Shown one piece after another: positions 35,388 to 46,039 of a stretch of DNA of 64,000 bases (position 1 is its first letter; each line of letters opens with the position of its first letter). The notes beneath the pieces were generated by a model. It saw only the letters and a program-made list of their open reading frames with translations. It ran no database searches and had not been told where the DNA came from. This DNA comes from Hypomyces perniciosus (Eukaryota; Ascomycota; Sordariomycetes; Hypocreales; Hypocreaceae), in contig SPDT01000006.1 of assembly GCA_008477525.1 (NCBI GenBank), positions 1,825,501 through 1,889,500 on the forward strand. The letters run 5' to 3'. Made by a program: the position numbers and the translations under genes.

Positions 35388-36325
35388 TGCAGCAGTCACG
35401 GCGGTGATGCAGAGGGGGTTTGAGGTGCGTGAAGGAGGAGGGGAGAAAATTGAAGTCGAAGACTGCTGCGCTTCTGCGAAACCTGAGGACCGGATCAGAA
35501 TCTCGAAGCTCGCACGACCGGGGCTGACTTGAAATTGGGATTTTTTTTGTGTGGGCGAAAAATTAGGGCCGCGCATCTGGATTGGTCAGTACCTCCAAGA
35601 AAGGAAACGCCTCAGGCTAATCGCAGGTACCTCCCTAGCACAATACCCCGCTCTCAGTGGAAGGTCTGTCGACCTTCGTACTACTGCTAGTATGTACTAC
35701 ACCTCCATTCTCTCATCTCACCAGGCGAGACATATCGGCCGCTCAGGACATTTACATGCATACAACCAAAGCATCCTTGGGTTTTTTTTGTTGGGTCCCC
35801 AGACCAGTGTCTTTGCTACCTGCCAACACCTACCTAGGTACCTATACATACACATACATAAGTGGGAAGTGCTAGCTGTGATGTTTACGACTAGTGCCCG
35901 CCGCCGACATAGCAAATATCCTGTCTTTTGACAAGAAAGAGAGTGAAGGAAACAAGGGGACTCCAACTCTCTCTTGTGCGATAGACCACTACCTATATAA
36001 GGTGCATACATCTCATGATAGTAATTACGTAGCATGTTCACAATATTATGTTTCCGTGATGTACGAGTATAATTTTATCACTCTTCGCAGTGTTTATCAG
36101 TGAACTAGGGGTTCATTTTACCCTGCCATTTATCTTATGAACGCCTAACGCTCCTTGTCCATTCCTGTCCATTCCCGTACCAAAATTCTTGATCTCACTA
36201 GGGGCATCAATAGCAATTCATCCCATGAACATACACTACTATCAAGGGCCTGGCGTGTCGCTCTTCTCACGCTGATATCCTCGGCATTTGGCTGATTTCC
36301 TTGCCCCAAATGTTCCGGGGCCACT
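35388..36325. other. Intergenic, RACK1 promoter and TAF8 3' side
   Basis: About 940 bp. The part next to RACK1 is GC-rich and pyrimidine-rich, as expected for a strong promoter. Repeated TACCTAGGTACC/ATACATACAC steps occur near 35820-35865. A minus-strand frame at 36145-36411 overlaps the TAF8 end in another frame and is not credited. Confidence 0.45.
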
Positions 36326-37350
36326 TCACATCGTATGACCAGAAAGTGTGCCGGATCTTTTGCCCAAACGTGACACTTCCTTGCGTGAGAAGAGTGCGTC
36401 GCCATTGACAATCATACTATGGTCCGCAATCTCGACCTGGTCTGCGTGTTCGGCGCGGCCATCACTGCTCATAAATCGTTTCATGGTTGATTCCCAGAGC
36501 CGGAAACGTTCTTTGCCTTGGTTGTCCCGTTCGACTAGGGACTTGACTTCCTTTTGTTTGCGCATCTTCGATGCCCGTACCAGTCTTCGCAATGCATCTT
36601 CCCCTTGCTGAGCATTCCTTGCTGCCTCCTCTCGTATCTTCTTCGAATCGCGAGCCCGTGTATCGCCCTGTGGCGTGAATTTGTACGTGTGCATGCTTGG
36701 GAAGTCGGGGAACGAAGCGGGTATATAGCGTTTGCTATCCTTGTCCGGTTGGCCGCTCAGCTCTTCACCAAGCAATGGCAAGGTGCTAAAGGCATCATCG
36801 TGGGCCAAGGCCGCGTCGACATAAGCTGGAACTATGTCATTTCTTAAAATGGGTGTTTTGATGTGTGGCCTGAGGGATGAGATAGGCAGATTGTAGCGTC
36901 TCAACATGGTCTCGAAGTCTAGTGGAATGGGACTTTCCCGGCGCGACGAGATAGCCAGTCTTTTGGTTTCTTCTATGATGGATTGAAGATCTGTGCATGC
37001 ATGTGTTAGCCGCAACCTAGTCGCCACCGGCGAAAAGAATGAGGTGACAACGAACACATCTCAACCATTTCTGAGAAACTCTCAAGGGCCTCAGGAGTAG
37101 CAGAACCAAAGCCGTCATGAGCCAAAACAATGGCAATGGATCGTTGTATGCCGCATCGCGCGTAGTAGTGCTGTGTTGGAGATTGAGACTGGACCGCTAG
37201 CAACACGTCATCCCCCGTCTCATTTGCGGTTTCCTCTAGCACGCTCTCTCTTGTTTCCATAGGCGATTCGCCCTGCAATATGGCAAATCTTGGGCGCTTT
37301 GCGTCCGCGTCGCTGGCGTTGGCAGGAGAAAGACTGCGCTTCGATGACAT
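36326..37350 (-). CDS. TAF8: TFIID subunit TAF8
   Basis: Two exons (37056-37350 and 36326-36990) give 319 aa. An acidic, Ser/Thr-rich N-terminus with a KRPR nuclear-signal-like stretch precedes a histone-fold domain: RCGIQRSIAIVLAHDGFGSA, ALESFSEMVEMYLQSIIEET. This is the bromodomain-associated histone fold that pairs with TAF10. The TAF8 C-terminal domain follows, with DFETMLRRYNLPISSLRPHI and LPLLGEELSG, then FPDFPSMHTYKFTPQGDTRA, the proline-rich TAF8 hallmark. TAF8 is a component of the TFIID core in the nucleus. The intron donor is GTTCGT, chosen because it restores EMVEMYLQSII. Confidence 0.88.
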
Positions 37351-38375
37351 GATCGGTTAGTAAGAGTCGTGGGTAGTGCAGCTTCATAGGTTGTTATCAT
37401 AGAGGTGATGATTGATGCGCTTTAGTCGTCACCTCGTCTGTGTGGTTCAGATAGAATAGTAGCAGTAATAGTAGTAGTTCGATGGATAGGTTGAGGATGA
37501 TAAGATCGCGCGGGCAGGGGGGTGGCCCTGCCTTCGGCTAAAACTCGGGACGAGGAGTTGACGGATTATGATACTAGTAACAGGTACCACTACTACTAAT
37601 ATGGTAGTACCTAGGTACTTTAGTACTACTTCGTATAGTGACTCTATAGTACGAAGTACTACCTGTTATTAAAATGAACGACCGTGCGCGTGGTATAACT
37701 TCAGATACTACTTCGTACGGAGTACTAGGTACATAATACTTTGGTAAAGATGACACAACTTTTTTTTGGGTCTATGAAACACAGGTAGGTCTGCAGAGGA
37801 CTCTCATGATAGCATAAGAATGCGGGAGTAAGACAGCAGCGAAACCAATAATACCCTTGTACTTTCCCGATTTCCCGACCTCCGTTGGCTCTATGATGCT
37901 CTGTCCCTATTATAAGGCAAGCTAGCTTGCTAAAGAAAATCCCTTTGTTGCCCAAACTAGTTGACTGGCAGTGTCGAACAATACTACATAAAGGTACTTC
38001 GTAGACTTAGAGGTAGTAGTATGCCTCATGAGGTTGGTGGATGTGGATAGGCTAGTGGGTAATCTGCCGAAGGGGTTGCAACTTGAAGATCAATGGGCCT
38101 CAAGGAACGTAGGGAGCTCATGATAGTTTGGAAATAAAACTCGACTCCCATCACCTAACATGTAGTAACAAAGGTTGGTTTGTGTATGCTATAAAGTTAG
38201 GACCAGAGGCCAGTCTAGACCAGCGAATTCAATGATTGGTCGGTCGGAGATGCCGGCACCGGTCAACCCTTTCCCAACCAACCACCTCCCCAAAAGTCGC
38301 GGCTAGGAGGGCTTGGAACAGGCCGGGAAGGTAGGAGTACATGTTTTCTATTCTGCTGCTTATTCCCACGCCATA
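37351..38375. promoter_or_regulatory. Divergent intergenic region, TAF8 / fusion gene
   Basis: About 1 kb. The stretch 37570-37740 is crowded with TACTAC, CTACCT and TACGAAGTA units. It includes TACTTCGTACGGAGTA at 37709-37724 and TACTTCGTA/TACGAAGTA at 37628-37636 and 37650-37658, which together can form a hairpin. Another copy lies at 37995-38003. No gene is apparent. An in-frame non-ATG extension upstream of 38376 is not used. Confidence 0.45.
37709..37724 (+). repeat. Dispersed motif, arm-flipped copy TACTTCGTACGGAGTA
   Basis: The first half is the reverse complement of the usual TACGAAGTA while the second half is unchanged. It sits in the TAF8/fusion divergent region among other half copies. 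Confidence 0.7.
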
Positions 38376-41120
38376 ATGTTTCCCTTCGACCAAGCTGCCC
38401 TCCCCCAACTTACCACCCGCAAGGCCCTCATCGTCGTCGACTTCCAGAACGACTTTATCGGTGGTGGCGATGGGGGTTTACCCGTTACCGAGCCTCAGGG
38501 CTTCGTCAATCGCACCATCGAGCTGGTGGCCGCATTCCGGTCGGTGGGTGACGTAGTCTGGGTCCAGTCCCGCTTCGATAAGTCCCGTCTGGTGGACGGA
38601 GACCAGATCATCGTCTCTGAGGATGCACCGGCTCCGCGCCCAACCTCTTCTCGGGGCCGCCGGAGGATCCCCGTTGAGCCCGCTGACCCCGAAACTCCTC
38701 CCGGCCCGGCAGACCCGGAAGCCTTCCTAAGCCACGAGGAGCCCCTGTGTGTCAAGCCATCGGATCAAGGGGGTGACATGCCTCCGGCCGTCAAGGAAGC
38801 CGTAAGGAAGGGTGATCTGACACTTACAAAGAGCCATTACTCGGCTTTTCAGGACACGCATCTGCTGCGCATGCTGCGTGGTAAGATGGTCATGGAAGTC
38901 TTCATCTGTGGCTCCTTAGCTAACGTCGGCGTCTACGCCACTGCCATGGACGCTGCCGGCCATGGCATGACCATCACCGTTATAGAGAATTGCTGTGGCT
39001 ACCGGCACGAATCTAGACAGACCAGGGCCGTGAAAAACCTCGTTGAGCTTACAGGCTGCGACATTGCCTCATCCCAAGAAGTTCTCGACTCCATCCGCCC
39101 AAGCCCAAGCCCGCCTCGGGATCGAGTTCGGACTAGACCAGTTGACCCACCCGGGGCCTCACCTGTACGTTTGTCCTCTCTATGCGAGGACAAGGATATC
39201 GTGAGGACCAGCATGTCGCCAGACATTGTGCGGCCCATGACTGGGCTCAGACTGGCCTCAGGTTCACCTAGCCCTGCCACACTTATGGGCGAGGTGAACC
39301 AGGCACCCAATGCTGGGCCTAAAAGCACACAAAGGGCTCACTTACGGGAAGAAAACGCATCGTCGAAGCTGCGAGAATCAATTGGAACTGAAAAAGAGGC
39401 TGAGTCCGTATTAGAAGCATCCGAGGATGTTGACTCATCTGCGACAAAGATAAAAGAAGATGGTTCTCATTCCGGTCTCAGTTATCCACATCCTAATGAG
39501 TCGCAACCACCCCCTTCAAACTTGCCTGAGAGTGTTACCGCTCCCTCAGCAGCGGATAATATGGATAATATGGATAATCGAATCACTGATTCGGATAATG
39601 ATGATGTATTGCTCCAAAGAGGCCTGTGTGAGGGCGATACGGATGTGATCCAAGATGTGCTTCCCGAAGTACTGGAGCACGAAGCCTTTGAGAAGCTTCA
39701 ACGGGAGGTCCGCTGGCAGCGCATGTCGCACCAGGGTGGAGAGGTTCCACGCCTCGTTGCTGTCCAGGGCGAAGTGGCAGACGATGGTAGCATGCCCGTG
39801 TATCGTCACCCGGCTGACGAATCCCCCCCGGCTTTGCCTTTCTCTCCGACTGTCCTGGCCATCAAGACCGAAACAGAGAAACATCTGGGCCATCTCTTGA
39901 ATCATGTGCTGATTCAGTTTTACCGGGACGGAAACGATTATATATCCGAGCACAGCGACAAAACATTGGATATTGTTAAAGGCTCATACATCGCTAATGT
40001 AAGCCTTGGAGCGGAACGAACCATGGTGCTGAGGACCAAGAGGCTGGATAAGGACCCTTCTAGGACCGGCCCAGTGCCCACAAATCCGAAGCGCAAGATC
40101 CAACGAGCAAGGCTCCCTCACAATTCCCTCTGCCGCATGGGGTTGCAAACCAATATGAAATGGCTGCACGCCATCCGACAGGACAAGCGAGCAGACCGGG
40201 ATAGATCTGCGACTGAGCGGGCCTATTCTGGTGGTCGCATATCCCTTACTTTTAGGCGAATTGGAACATTCCTCGATCGCGACGAGACCATCATCTGGGG
40301 TCAAGGGGCGACAGGAAAGACTCGCGACGCTGCCCATTCCATCATCAACGGTCAAAGCCCTGAGGCTGTCAAGATGATTCAGGCATTTGGCACTGAGAAC
40401 CATGCATCGACCTTCAATTGGGACGCCCATTACGGGAATGGGTTTGACGTCTTACATATAAACAATTCACCGAGGTTCTTTGCTTCAGGGGACGCTGTCG
40501 CCAATTTGCGCATTGCCTTCATGCTTACTGAGTATGGTATCAACTATGCCAAGGGTAGCATGGCTCCAGCCATTAGTCCCGAGGGTGAACTCCAGGGCGG
40601 CCCATTGGCGTCGGAGTCTCTCCCTATGAGGTTTATTGACAACGACGCTTCTAAATCTACCGTTAAAGGTGACGTCGCTATCATGCTGTATCTTGAAGCT
40701 TGTTACGGCCAGGCAAGTCAGAGTAAGGGGGATGTTCCAGCCCCCACTCAGACAGACCTGGCAAGACGTTTCACTCGCTTTCAGCAAGGACTTAGTCTAT
40801 TGAACACATGGCAACGTCTGAGGAGGCAGAAGGACGATAGCGACAAGGTCGTCTCAAAGGCCTTGGAGCAAGAGCTCACAGTATGGGATACCTACGCATG
40901 TGAGACAAGCGACGATGTAGGTACACGCTTTCTAGCCGGAACAACCTTATCACTCCCCGATTTTGCAGTCTGGCCAGTGCTGCATTCCGTATTGGAGGAT
41001 GGTGGCTCAGCGGTTCTTGACGGCCTGGGCAACCTACGTAAGTATTACGATACTGTTGCAGGACTGGATAGCGTCAAAAAGGTCCTGGGAATGGGTTCAG
41101 GACCCGATCACAGTGGGTGA
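38376..41120 (+). CDS. Fusion: isochorismatase-like, AlkB-like dioxygenase and GST-C-like domains
   Basis: A single uninterrupted exon of 914 aa, starting at the first in-frame ATG (MFPFDQAALP). Residues 15-240 are an isochorismatase-family fold: IVVDFQNDF (Asp22), KSHYSAF (Lys152) and CGSLANVGVYATAMDA, where Gly185 fills the position that is Cys in nicotinamidases, as in true isochorismatases. A low-complexity linker covers about 245-440. Residues 450-640 are an AlkB-type 2-oxoglutarate/Fe(II) dioxygenase with DYISEHSDKT (His526, Asp528), WLHAI (His598) and RISLTFR (Arg621 and Arg627), so the full iron and 2OG ligand set is intact. Residues about 680-910 look like a GST C-terminal domain. 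Nucleic-acid demethylation or oxidation is plausible for the middle part, but the hydrolase substrate is unknown. Confidence 0.85.
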   Translation: MFPFDQAALPQLTTRKALIVVDFQNDFIGGGDGGLPVTEPQGFVNRTIELVAAFRSVGDVVWVQSRFDKSRLVDGDQIIVSEDAPAPRPTSSRGRRRIPVEPADPETPPGPADPEAFLSHEEPLCVKPSDQGGDMPPAVKEAVRKGDLTLTKSHYSAFQDTHLLRMLRGKMVMEVFICGSLANVGVYATAMDAAGHGMTITVIENCCGYRHESRQTRAVKNLVELTGCDIASSQEVLDSIRPSPSPPRDRVRTRPVDPPGASPVRLSSLCEDKDIVRTSMSPDIVRPMTGLRLASGSPSPATLMGEVNQAPNAGPKSTQRAHLREENASSKLRESIGTEKEAESVLEASEDVDSSATKIKEDGSHSGLSYPHPNESQPPPSNLPESVTAPSAADNMDNMDNRITDSDNDDVLLQRGLCEGDTDVIQDVLPEVLEHEAFEKLQREVRWQRMSHQGGEVPRLVAVQGEVADDGSMPVYRHPADESPPALPFSPTVLAIKTETEKHLGHLLNHVLIQFYRDGNDYISEHSDKTLDIVKGSYIANVSLGAERTMVLRTKRLDKDPSRTGPVPTNPKRKIQRARLPHNSLCRMGLQTNMKWLHAIRQDKRADRDRSATERAYSGGRISLTFRRIGTFLDRDETIIWGQGATGKTRDAAHSIINGQSPEAVKMIQAFGTENHASTFNWDAHYGNGFDVLHINNSPRFFASGDAVANLRIAFMLTEYGINYAKGSMAPAISPEGELQGGPLASESLPMRFIDNDASKSTVKGDVAIMLYLEACYGQASQSKGDVPAPTQTDLARRFTRFQQGLSLLNTWQRLRRQKDDSDKVVSKALEQELTVWDTYACETSDDVGTRFLAGTTLSLPDFAVWPVLHSVLEDGGSAVLDGLGNLRKYYDTVAGLDSVKKVLGMGSGPDHSG

Positions 41121-41456
41121 CAGGTGCTGCAAGGTGTCCTGGCTTCTCAAAGCTGTCCAGTTTGGCATTCTAATTAATGCAGAGCGGTAAGGAGGGAGAA
41201 GCCGTTCTTTTGGAGGCAGGCCTATGATGCATTCATAAACTCGAGTCATCCAGCATCGCGCCATACGGTAATTGGATATTCATAAGCAGCAGAAATGACA
41301 TACCAAATTCAATAAAACTCTAGCATACAGGGCCTTGCAGTTGATTCCCATTTGTGTCTGACCTCCTCGTTTGTCATGTACATGTTAAATTACATGGCCG
41401 CCGGACCTTGTCATTCCCGATGCGTGCTCTCATTATCATTTTGGACACACGTCAAG
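41121..41456. other. Short intergenic between convergent genes
   Basis: 336 bp holding the 3' ends of the fusion gene and SHMT. AATAAAA at about 41310 could serve as a polyadenylation signal for the fusion gene. Nothing else was seen. Confidence 0.5.
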
Positions 41457-43296
41457 TCACTTTGCTGAATCCCAGGGGAGAGGATATGTACCGACCCAGT
41501 CCTCCACTTCGCTCCTCAGCTGCACAATTTCAGGATCACTTTCGCCATTTCCAAGGTGGTCCATGAACAACTTGAGTTTGCCTGGTGTCTTCTCGCCTCG
41601 CTCTTCGGCTGCCTTCCTCACAGTCTTGTTGATCCGGGCAGCTATAGTGACGGCTCGGTCAACAACGTCAGCCACGCGAACAAAGTCACCCTCATTAAAA
41701 CCCCGAGTCGTCATGGCAGGGGTGCCCATGCGAAGACCGCCCGGCACAAGAGCTGAGCGATCGCCGGGGACTGTGTTCTTATTGGCAGCGACGCCGACCA
41801 GCTCTAAGACACGTTCTACCCTGCTTCCATCGATGCCATGGGGTTTTAGGTCAGCCAGGACAAGGTGGTTGTCAGTGCCACCACTGACTAGACTGTAGCC
41901 TAGACCACCCTTTCCCTTGTCCTCGCCGAGTCGCTTAGCAAAAGCTTTGGCGTTGGCAAGAACTTGTGACTGGTAGGCATGAAAATCAGGGGACTGTGTC
42001 TGCTTCAGTGCCACAGAAAGGGCTGTAATGGTGTGGTTGTGTGGACCGCCTTGGTGCCCAGGGAATACGGAGTTGTTGATGGGGCCCTCGAGATTGTACA
42101 TCTCGTCCTCCTTGGTCTTGGGGTTCTGTCTGCGTATACCTTTCCGGAAGAAGATTAACGCTCCCCGGGGTCCGCGAAGGCTTTTATGGCTGGTAGTAGT
42201 GACGATATCAGCAAAGGGAAAAGGACTAGGTAAGATTTTGGCAGCAACAAGGCCAGAGATGTGAGCCATGTCCGCGACCATGTAGGCATTGACCTTGTCA
42301 CAGACTTCCCGTATGCGCTTGTAATCAATCAGGCGACTATAAGCACTAGCGCCGGCAACAATGATCTTGGGTCGGTAGATAGTGGCCAGTTTTTCAAGGT
42401 TGTCATAATCGATGTAACCGGTGGCCTCATCTAATTGATATGGCACGGTTTCGAAGTACTTTGACACTGCCGAGATCTTCTTGGTCGGAGTTTGATATCC
42501 ATGTGACAGGTGTCCGCCGTGAGGAAGGTCTAGGCCCATAAGTCGATCATGGGTTTCCATGAGCGCTGAATAGACGTAGAGATTCGCTGGTGCACCGGAA
42601 AGCGCTGTGGGAGGGGTCAGCCGGGAGGCATGAGAGGTGACAACAATGTAGGTCACCTACCTTGAACATTGACTCCCCAAGACTTGGGATCCAAGCTGAA
42701 TGCCTCGAGGGCTCGCTGCTGGCAGAGTCTCTCTGATTGGTCAATGAACTCGTTTCCTCCATAGTATCGCGCGCCAGGGTAGCCCTCGGAGTACTTGTCT
42801 AAGGATGTAGTGTTAGGTATTTGCTTCTTTGACCGACCAAGCTTAGATCCAGCATGTCCATGAGCGATAATCACTCACTCTGCATAACGCTGCCGAGAGC
42901 ATCCAATACGGCCTGAGAAGTGAAATTCTCCGAAGGGATGAGGTTGATGAAGTGCTTCTGCCGGTTTTTCTCCTGTTCTATCTGTTAGCATCCATGCACA
43001 TCCCCGGTTGGGCAAGGCTGTCGAATCCTCCAAGCAGACCTTTTCGATAATGTCAAAAACAGCCGGGTCGGCCTTTTGGAGATGTGCGGCGAGGAGCTGT
43101 GCGAGATGGCGTTAATGTCCAATTGTTATCGCCATCAGTCAATTGAGCAATCACAAACCTGCTGTTGACCATCAAGCGCCAGGGATGACTTGGTCCTCTG
43201 AGCAGCGGCGCATGTCGTAGTCACAGACAACCTCGACACCGGTCTCGTAACGCATCGGAGGGCGCTGGATGTGCTTCGCAAGCCGGAGAAAGACAT
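41457..43296 (-). CDS. SHM1: Serine hydroxymethyltransferase, mitochondrial
   Basis: Five exons (43159-43296, 43040-43096, 42879-42972, 42661-42798, 41457-42604) give 524 aa. The start [15 protein letters not shown] is Ser/Arg-rich and lacks acids, a typical mitochondrial presequence. An in-frame ATG at 43338 could add 14 residues. Hallmarks are [65 protein letters not shown] and the PLP-lysine motif [13 protein letters not shown] with Lys283. The enzyme converts serine and tetrahydrofolate to glycine and 5,10-methylene-THF, and is a main source of one-carbon units. It is full-length with no missing active-site residue. The symbol follows yeast SHM1. Confidence 0.95.
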
Positions 43297-44608
43297 GATT
43301 GCGGTGGTGAGATGGAAGGAACAAGATGGATAGTACATGAGAAAACCAAGGGTCCGTGAAACTGCACTGCTCAGGGTGCCATTATACACCAGGCAGGTAC
43401 TCGGGTTGGAGAGAGGGACGCAAATGCTTCCGCGAGATATCTATGCAGGTTGCACAGACGGCATTGTCGATTGCCCTGCGACGATATCCTCTAGCTTCCT
43501 CCCCGACTCTCCGCCGATGGTCTCCGACACCGCGGCTATCGCTCCCCGCACTTCTTTAGCGATAGTGCGCTAGTATGCTAGTGATATATAGTACTACTAC
43601 TAGTAGCTAGTACATAGTGTTATTAGTAATAGTAGTTGGGGATTTTCGCAATTATCATTTTCCCACCCCACCCTTGGCTACTCTAGCCGCCACTAAAATT
43701 GCTCGCCAATCCGAGATTCTGCTATCTTTTCTCTCTCTCCGTTCTTCTTCATATCAACTAAAGTTGGGCGTGATGAGGCTGCTTGGCTCGCATATTTGGA
43801 ATTCCGCTTTTTGGCGGGAGCATGCTGATATGCCCTGGCACCCTTCACCACCTTGAAAGGGGCAATATGAAGGAATCTGATCCAATCATTGGTTGATCTT
43901 TTTCTGATTACTATCTTTTCTCGTCTTTTATTGTGATTGTCTTGGCATTACTGTAATCTTCCCATCCAAGAGGTGCCAGAAGGCGCGCGTGACTACAAGT
44001 ATCCTCGTCTCCAACTGTACCAAATATTTATGTATTAGTATGTATGTAGGTAGCTTGAATAGTGGATGGCAAATGCTTTATCTGAGCTTTATTTAATACC
44101 TCAGGGTTAGATTATCCCGTTGACTTCCCCCTACCTACCTACACACCTATGCATGAGTATGTTTAGATACTACATACTCTGTCGTATTGCCTAGGTAGGT
44201 GTCGGTTCCAATCATTGCAAAGCCGCCTTAGTCTGGAAACTGGTTGATCTGATGTAAATTTGCAGGACCTACAAAGTACGACATAGTAGTACTCTACAGC
44301 AATCCCGAACGTCAGCTGTGTCGCGATTTTATGAGGAATGGCCTGGGCATTGAGAATACCGGCAGGGAGTGTTATAATGGCTACGCCAACCAATCGTGCA
44401 TACACCACAATCAGCACACGATGTCTCACACTGACAGAGCACAATGGAGACAGTGTAGACCTTCCGAGCATCTTCAATTCCATTTTCAATGCTACATGCC
44501 AGAAGCCCCGCCGGTACGACTGTAGAAAAAGAAGGGCATAAAAAAGGACCCAACCCGTAGACTCCAAATGCAGCCTCCTCTCAAGACCGAAATGTCGTTT
44601 TAACTGGC
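43297..44608. other. Intergenic, about 1.3 kb, SHMT promoter to eL19 3' end
   Basis: Contains the SHMT promoter side, TACTAG-type tandem steps at 43570-43635 (CTAGTGATATATAGTACTAC), and ACCTACCTAC repeats near 44130-44150. A 134-codon minus-strand frame (44163-44567) was judged spurious. No RNA gene was recognised. Confidence 0.45.
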
Positions 44609-45411
44609 CTACTCGTCGTCCGCCATCAGGGCATTCCGCTTCGCCGCCACTCTCTCCAACTTGCGCTCGCGGGCAGCCTTGGTCTTTGCACGCTTGGCAT
44701 CCATTTCGTCCTTCAGCGCCTTCTCACGTTGCTTCTCAGCCTTGGCCCGGTGGATCTATGGCAACACGCAGTTAGTATCTGAGCGTTGATCCAGTGGTGA
44801 GAAAATAGAGACGGAAGGGGCTGACGTACGTGCTCTACCAAGGCACGCTTGTGCTTGAATGTGTTACCCTTGCTAAGGTGGTACAGCTCGTGGTACAGGT
44901 GCTTGTCGATCTTGCCACTGGCGCGGTACTTGACCAAGAGGCGTCGGAGAACTCGGAGACGGCGCATCCAGAGGACCTGAGTGGGCATACGAGCGTCGGC
45001 AGTACCCTTTCTCTTACCGAAGCCACGGTGCCGTCCTTCTCTTCGGGACAGGTTGAGCTCGCGGGCCCGGGATCGCGAGTGCATAGTCACTGGCTTTCGG
45101 ATGATGAGGCCATCAGCGACGAGCTTTCGGATCGTCTGACGAGAGTTGGCGTTGGAGATCTCGCTCTGCTCATTGGGATCCAGCCAGATCTTGCGCTTGC
45201 CGCAGCCGATGACGGACGCGGCAAGGCGCTTCTGAGTTCGCAGGTTGACCCTATAGAGGAAGACAAATGCTGTTAGCCATCATAGCCATGTCCAAAGCGC
45301 AAAAAGCGATCGTTGTTTGTTCTGCCACCGGAATCGACAAATACCATCATTCATCATCCTCGCATCGAAACAGCGCGCCAATTGCGAATTGCCTGTCCCA
45401 GATACTTACAT
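44609..45411 (-). CDS. RPL19: 60S ribosomal protein eL19
   Basis: Coding parts 45410-45411, 44830-45250 and 44609-44755 give 189 aa, the usual fungal eL19 length. The start codon is split: AT lies before a 159-nt intron (donor GTAAGT) and G after it, so translation begins at a spliced ATG reading [20 protein letters not shown]. Further hallmarks are [37 protein letters not shown] and the long basic C-terminal helix [20 protein letters not shown]. eL19 is a large-subunit protein that helps form the bridge to the small subunit. Intron 2 has a perfect TACTAAC branch site. Confidence 0.95.
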
Positions 45412-46039
45412 CTTGATTATGCTTGGTGGTGATGGCCGGTCCTCGATGGGTATGAGGTTGGTTGAAGTCTGGGAGGGGTTTGGAGGCCAGAATTTCTTGG
45501 GTCACGGTCATTCCACACAGAGTTTGTGGGTTCACGTGCGCTAGCCCATACTTGAAGCTAAGCGAGGGCTCTGATGAGTAATGAGTCACGTCCAATCCTG
45601 TCACGTGATTTGGCCAATCAATTCTCCCGATTGATTGCAACAGAATTGCAGAGTATATACGGAGTACAATTTTTCCATTCTTCAACGACTCAGGAACTCT
45701 ACTTCGTAGTAGGTGCATTCCTCCAGCTTACTTGCGATATGAAAGTGTTATTTAGTCATACTCGGATTTCGAGGTTAATAGTGTGTCAGCCTTAACTACC
45801 AATGATGCACGATATAATATACCTGATCAATTAACTATACGGGAGTCTTGAAACCCCTGGCTAGGCATGTTCAGCAATACCACACGGAACTGTAGTCGCC
45901 TGCGGTTGCTACAGCTTCATTTTCTTTCATAGCTCATCGCCTCCTGCCACACATCTCCCGCCTAGTCATCACAGTAAAACCGTATACATCATGTTTTTCG
46001 AACAAAATGGCCTCATACATCTCTATCAGCCCCTCGGAC
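45412..46039. other. Intergenic, eL19 promoter and GCN1 3' region
   Basis: About 630 bp. TACGGAGTAC lies at 45658-45667. CACGTG-containing TCACGTGCG and TCACGTGAT sites near 45535 and 45602 are E-box-like and might serve eL19. No gene was recognised. Confidence 0.45.

Noticed and set aside
36145..36411. 88-codon minus-strand frame overlapping the TAF8 end
   Set aside because: Different frame from TAF8. The TAF8 frame itself ends cleanly at 36326, so an extension or extra frameshift is not needed.
44163..44567. 134-codon minus-strand frame with hydrophobic stretches
   Set aside because: Next to the eL19 3' end, no conserved motif, and other frames here are about as long. It looks like chance.
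45251..45409. Possible snoRNA in eL19 intron 1 (ATGATGA present)
   Set aside because: No D box, no paired ends and no recognisable guide.
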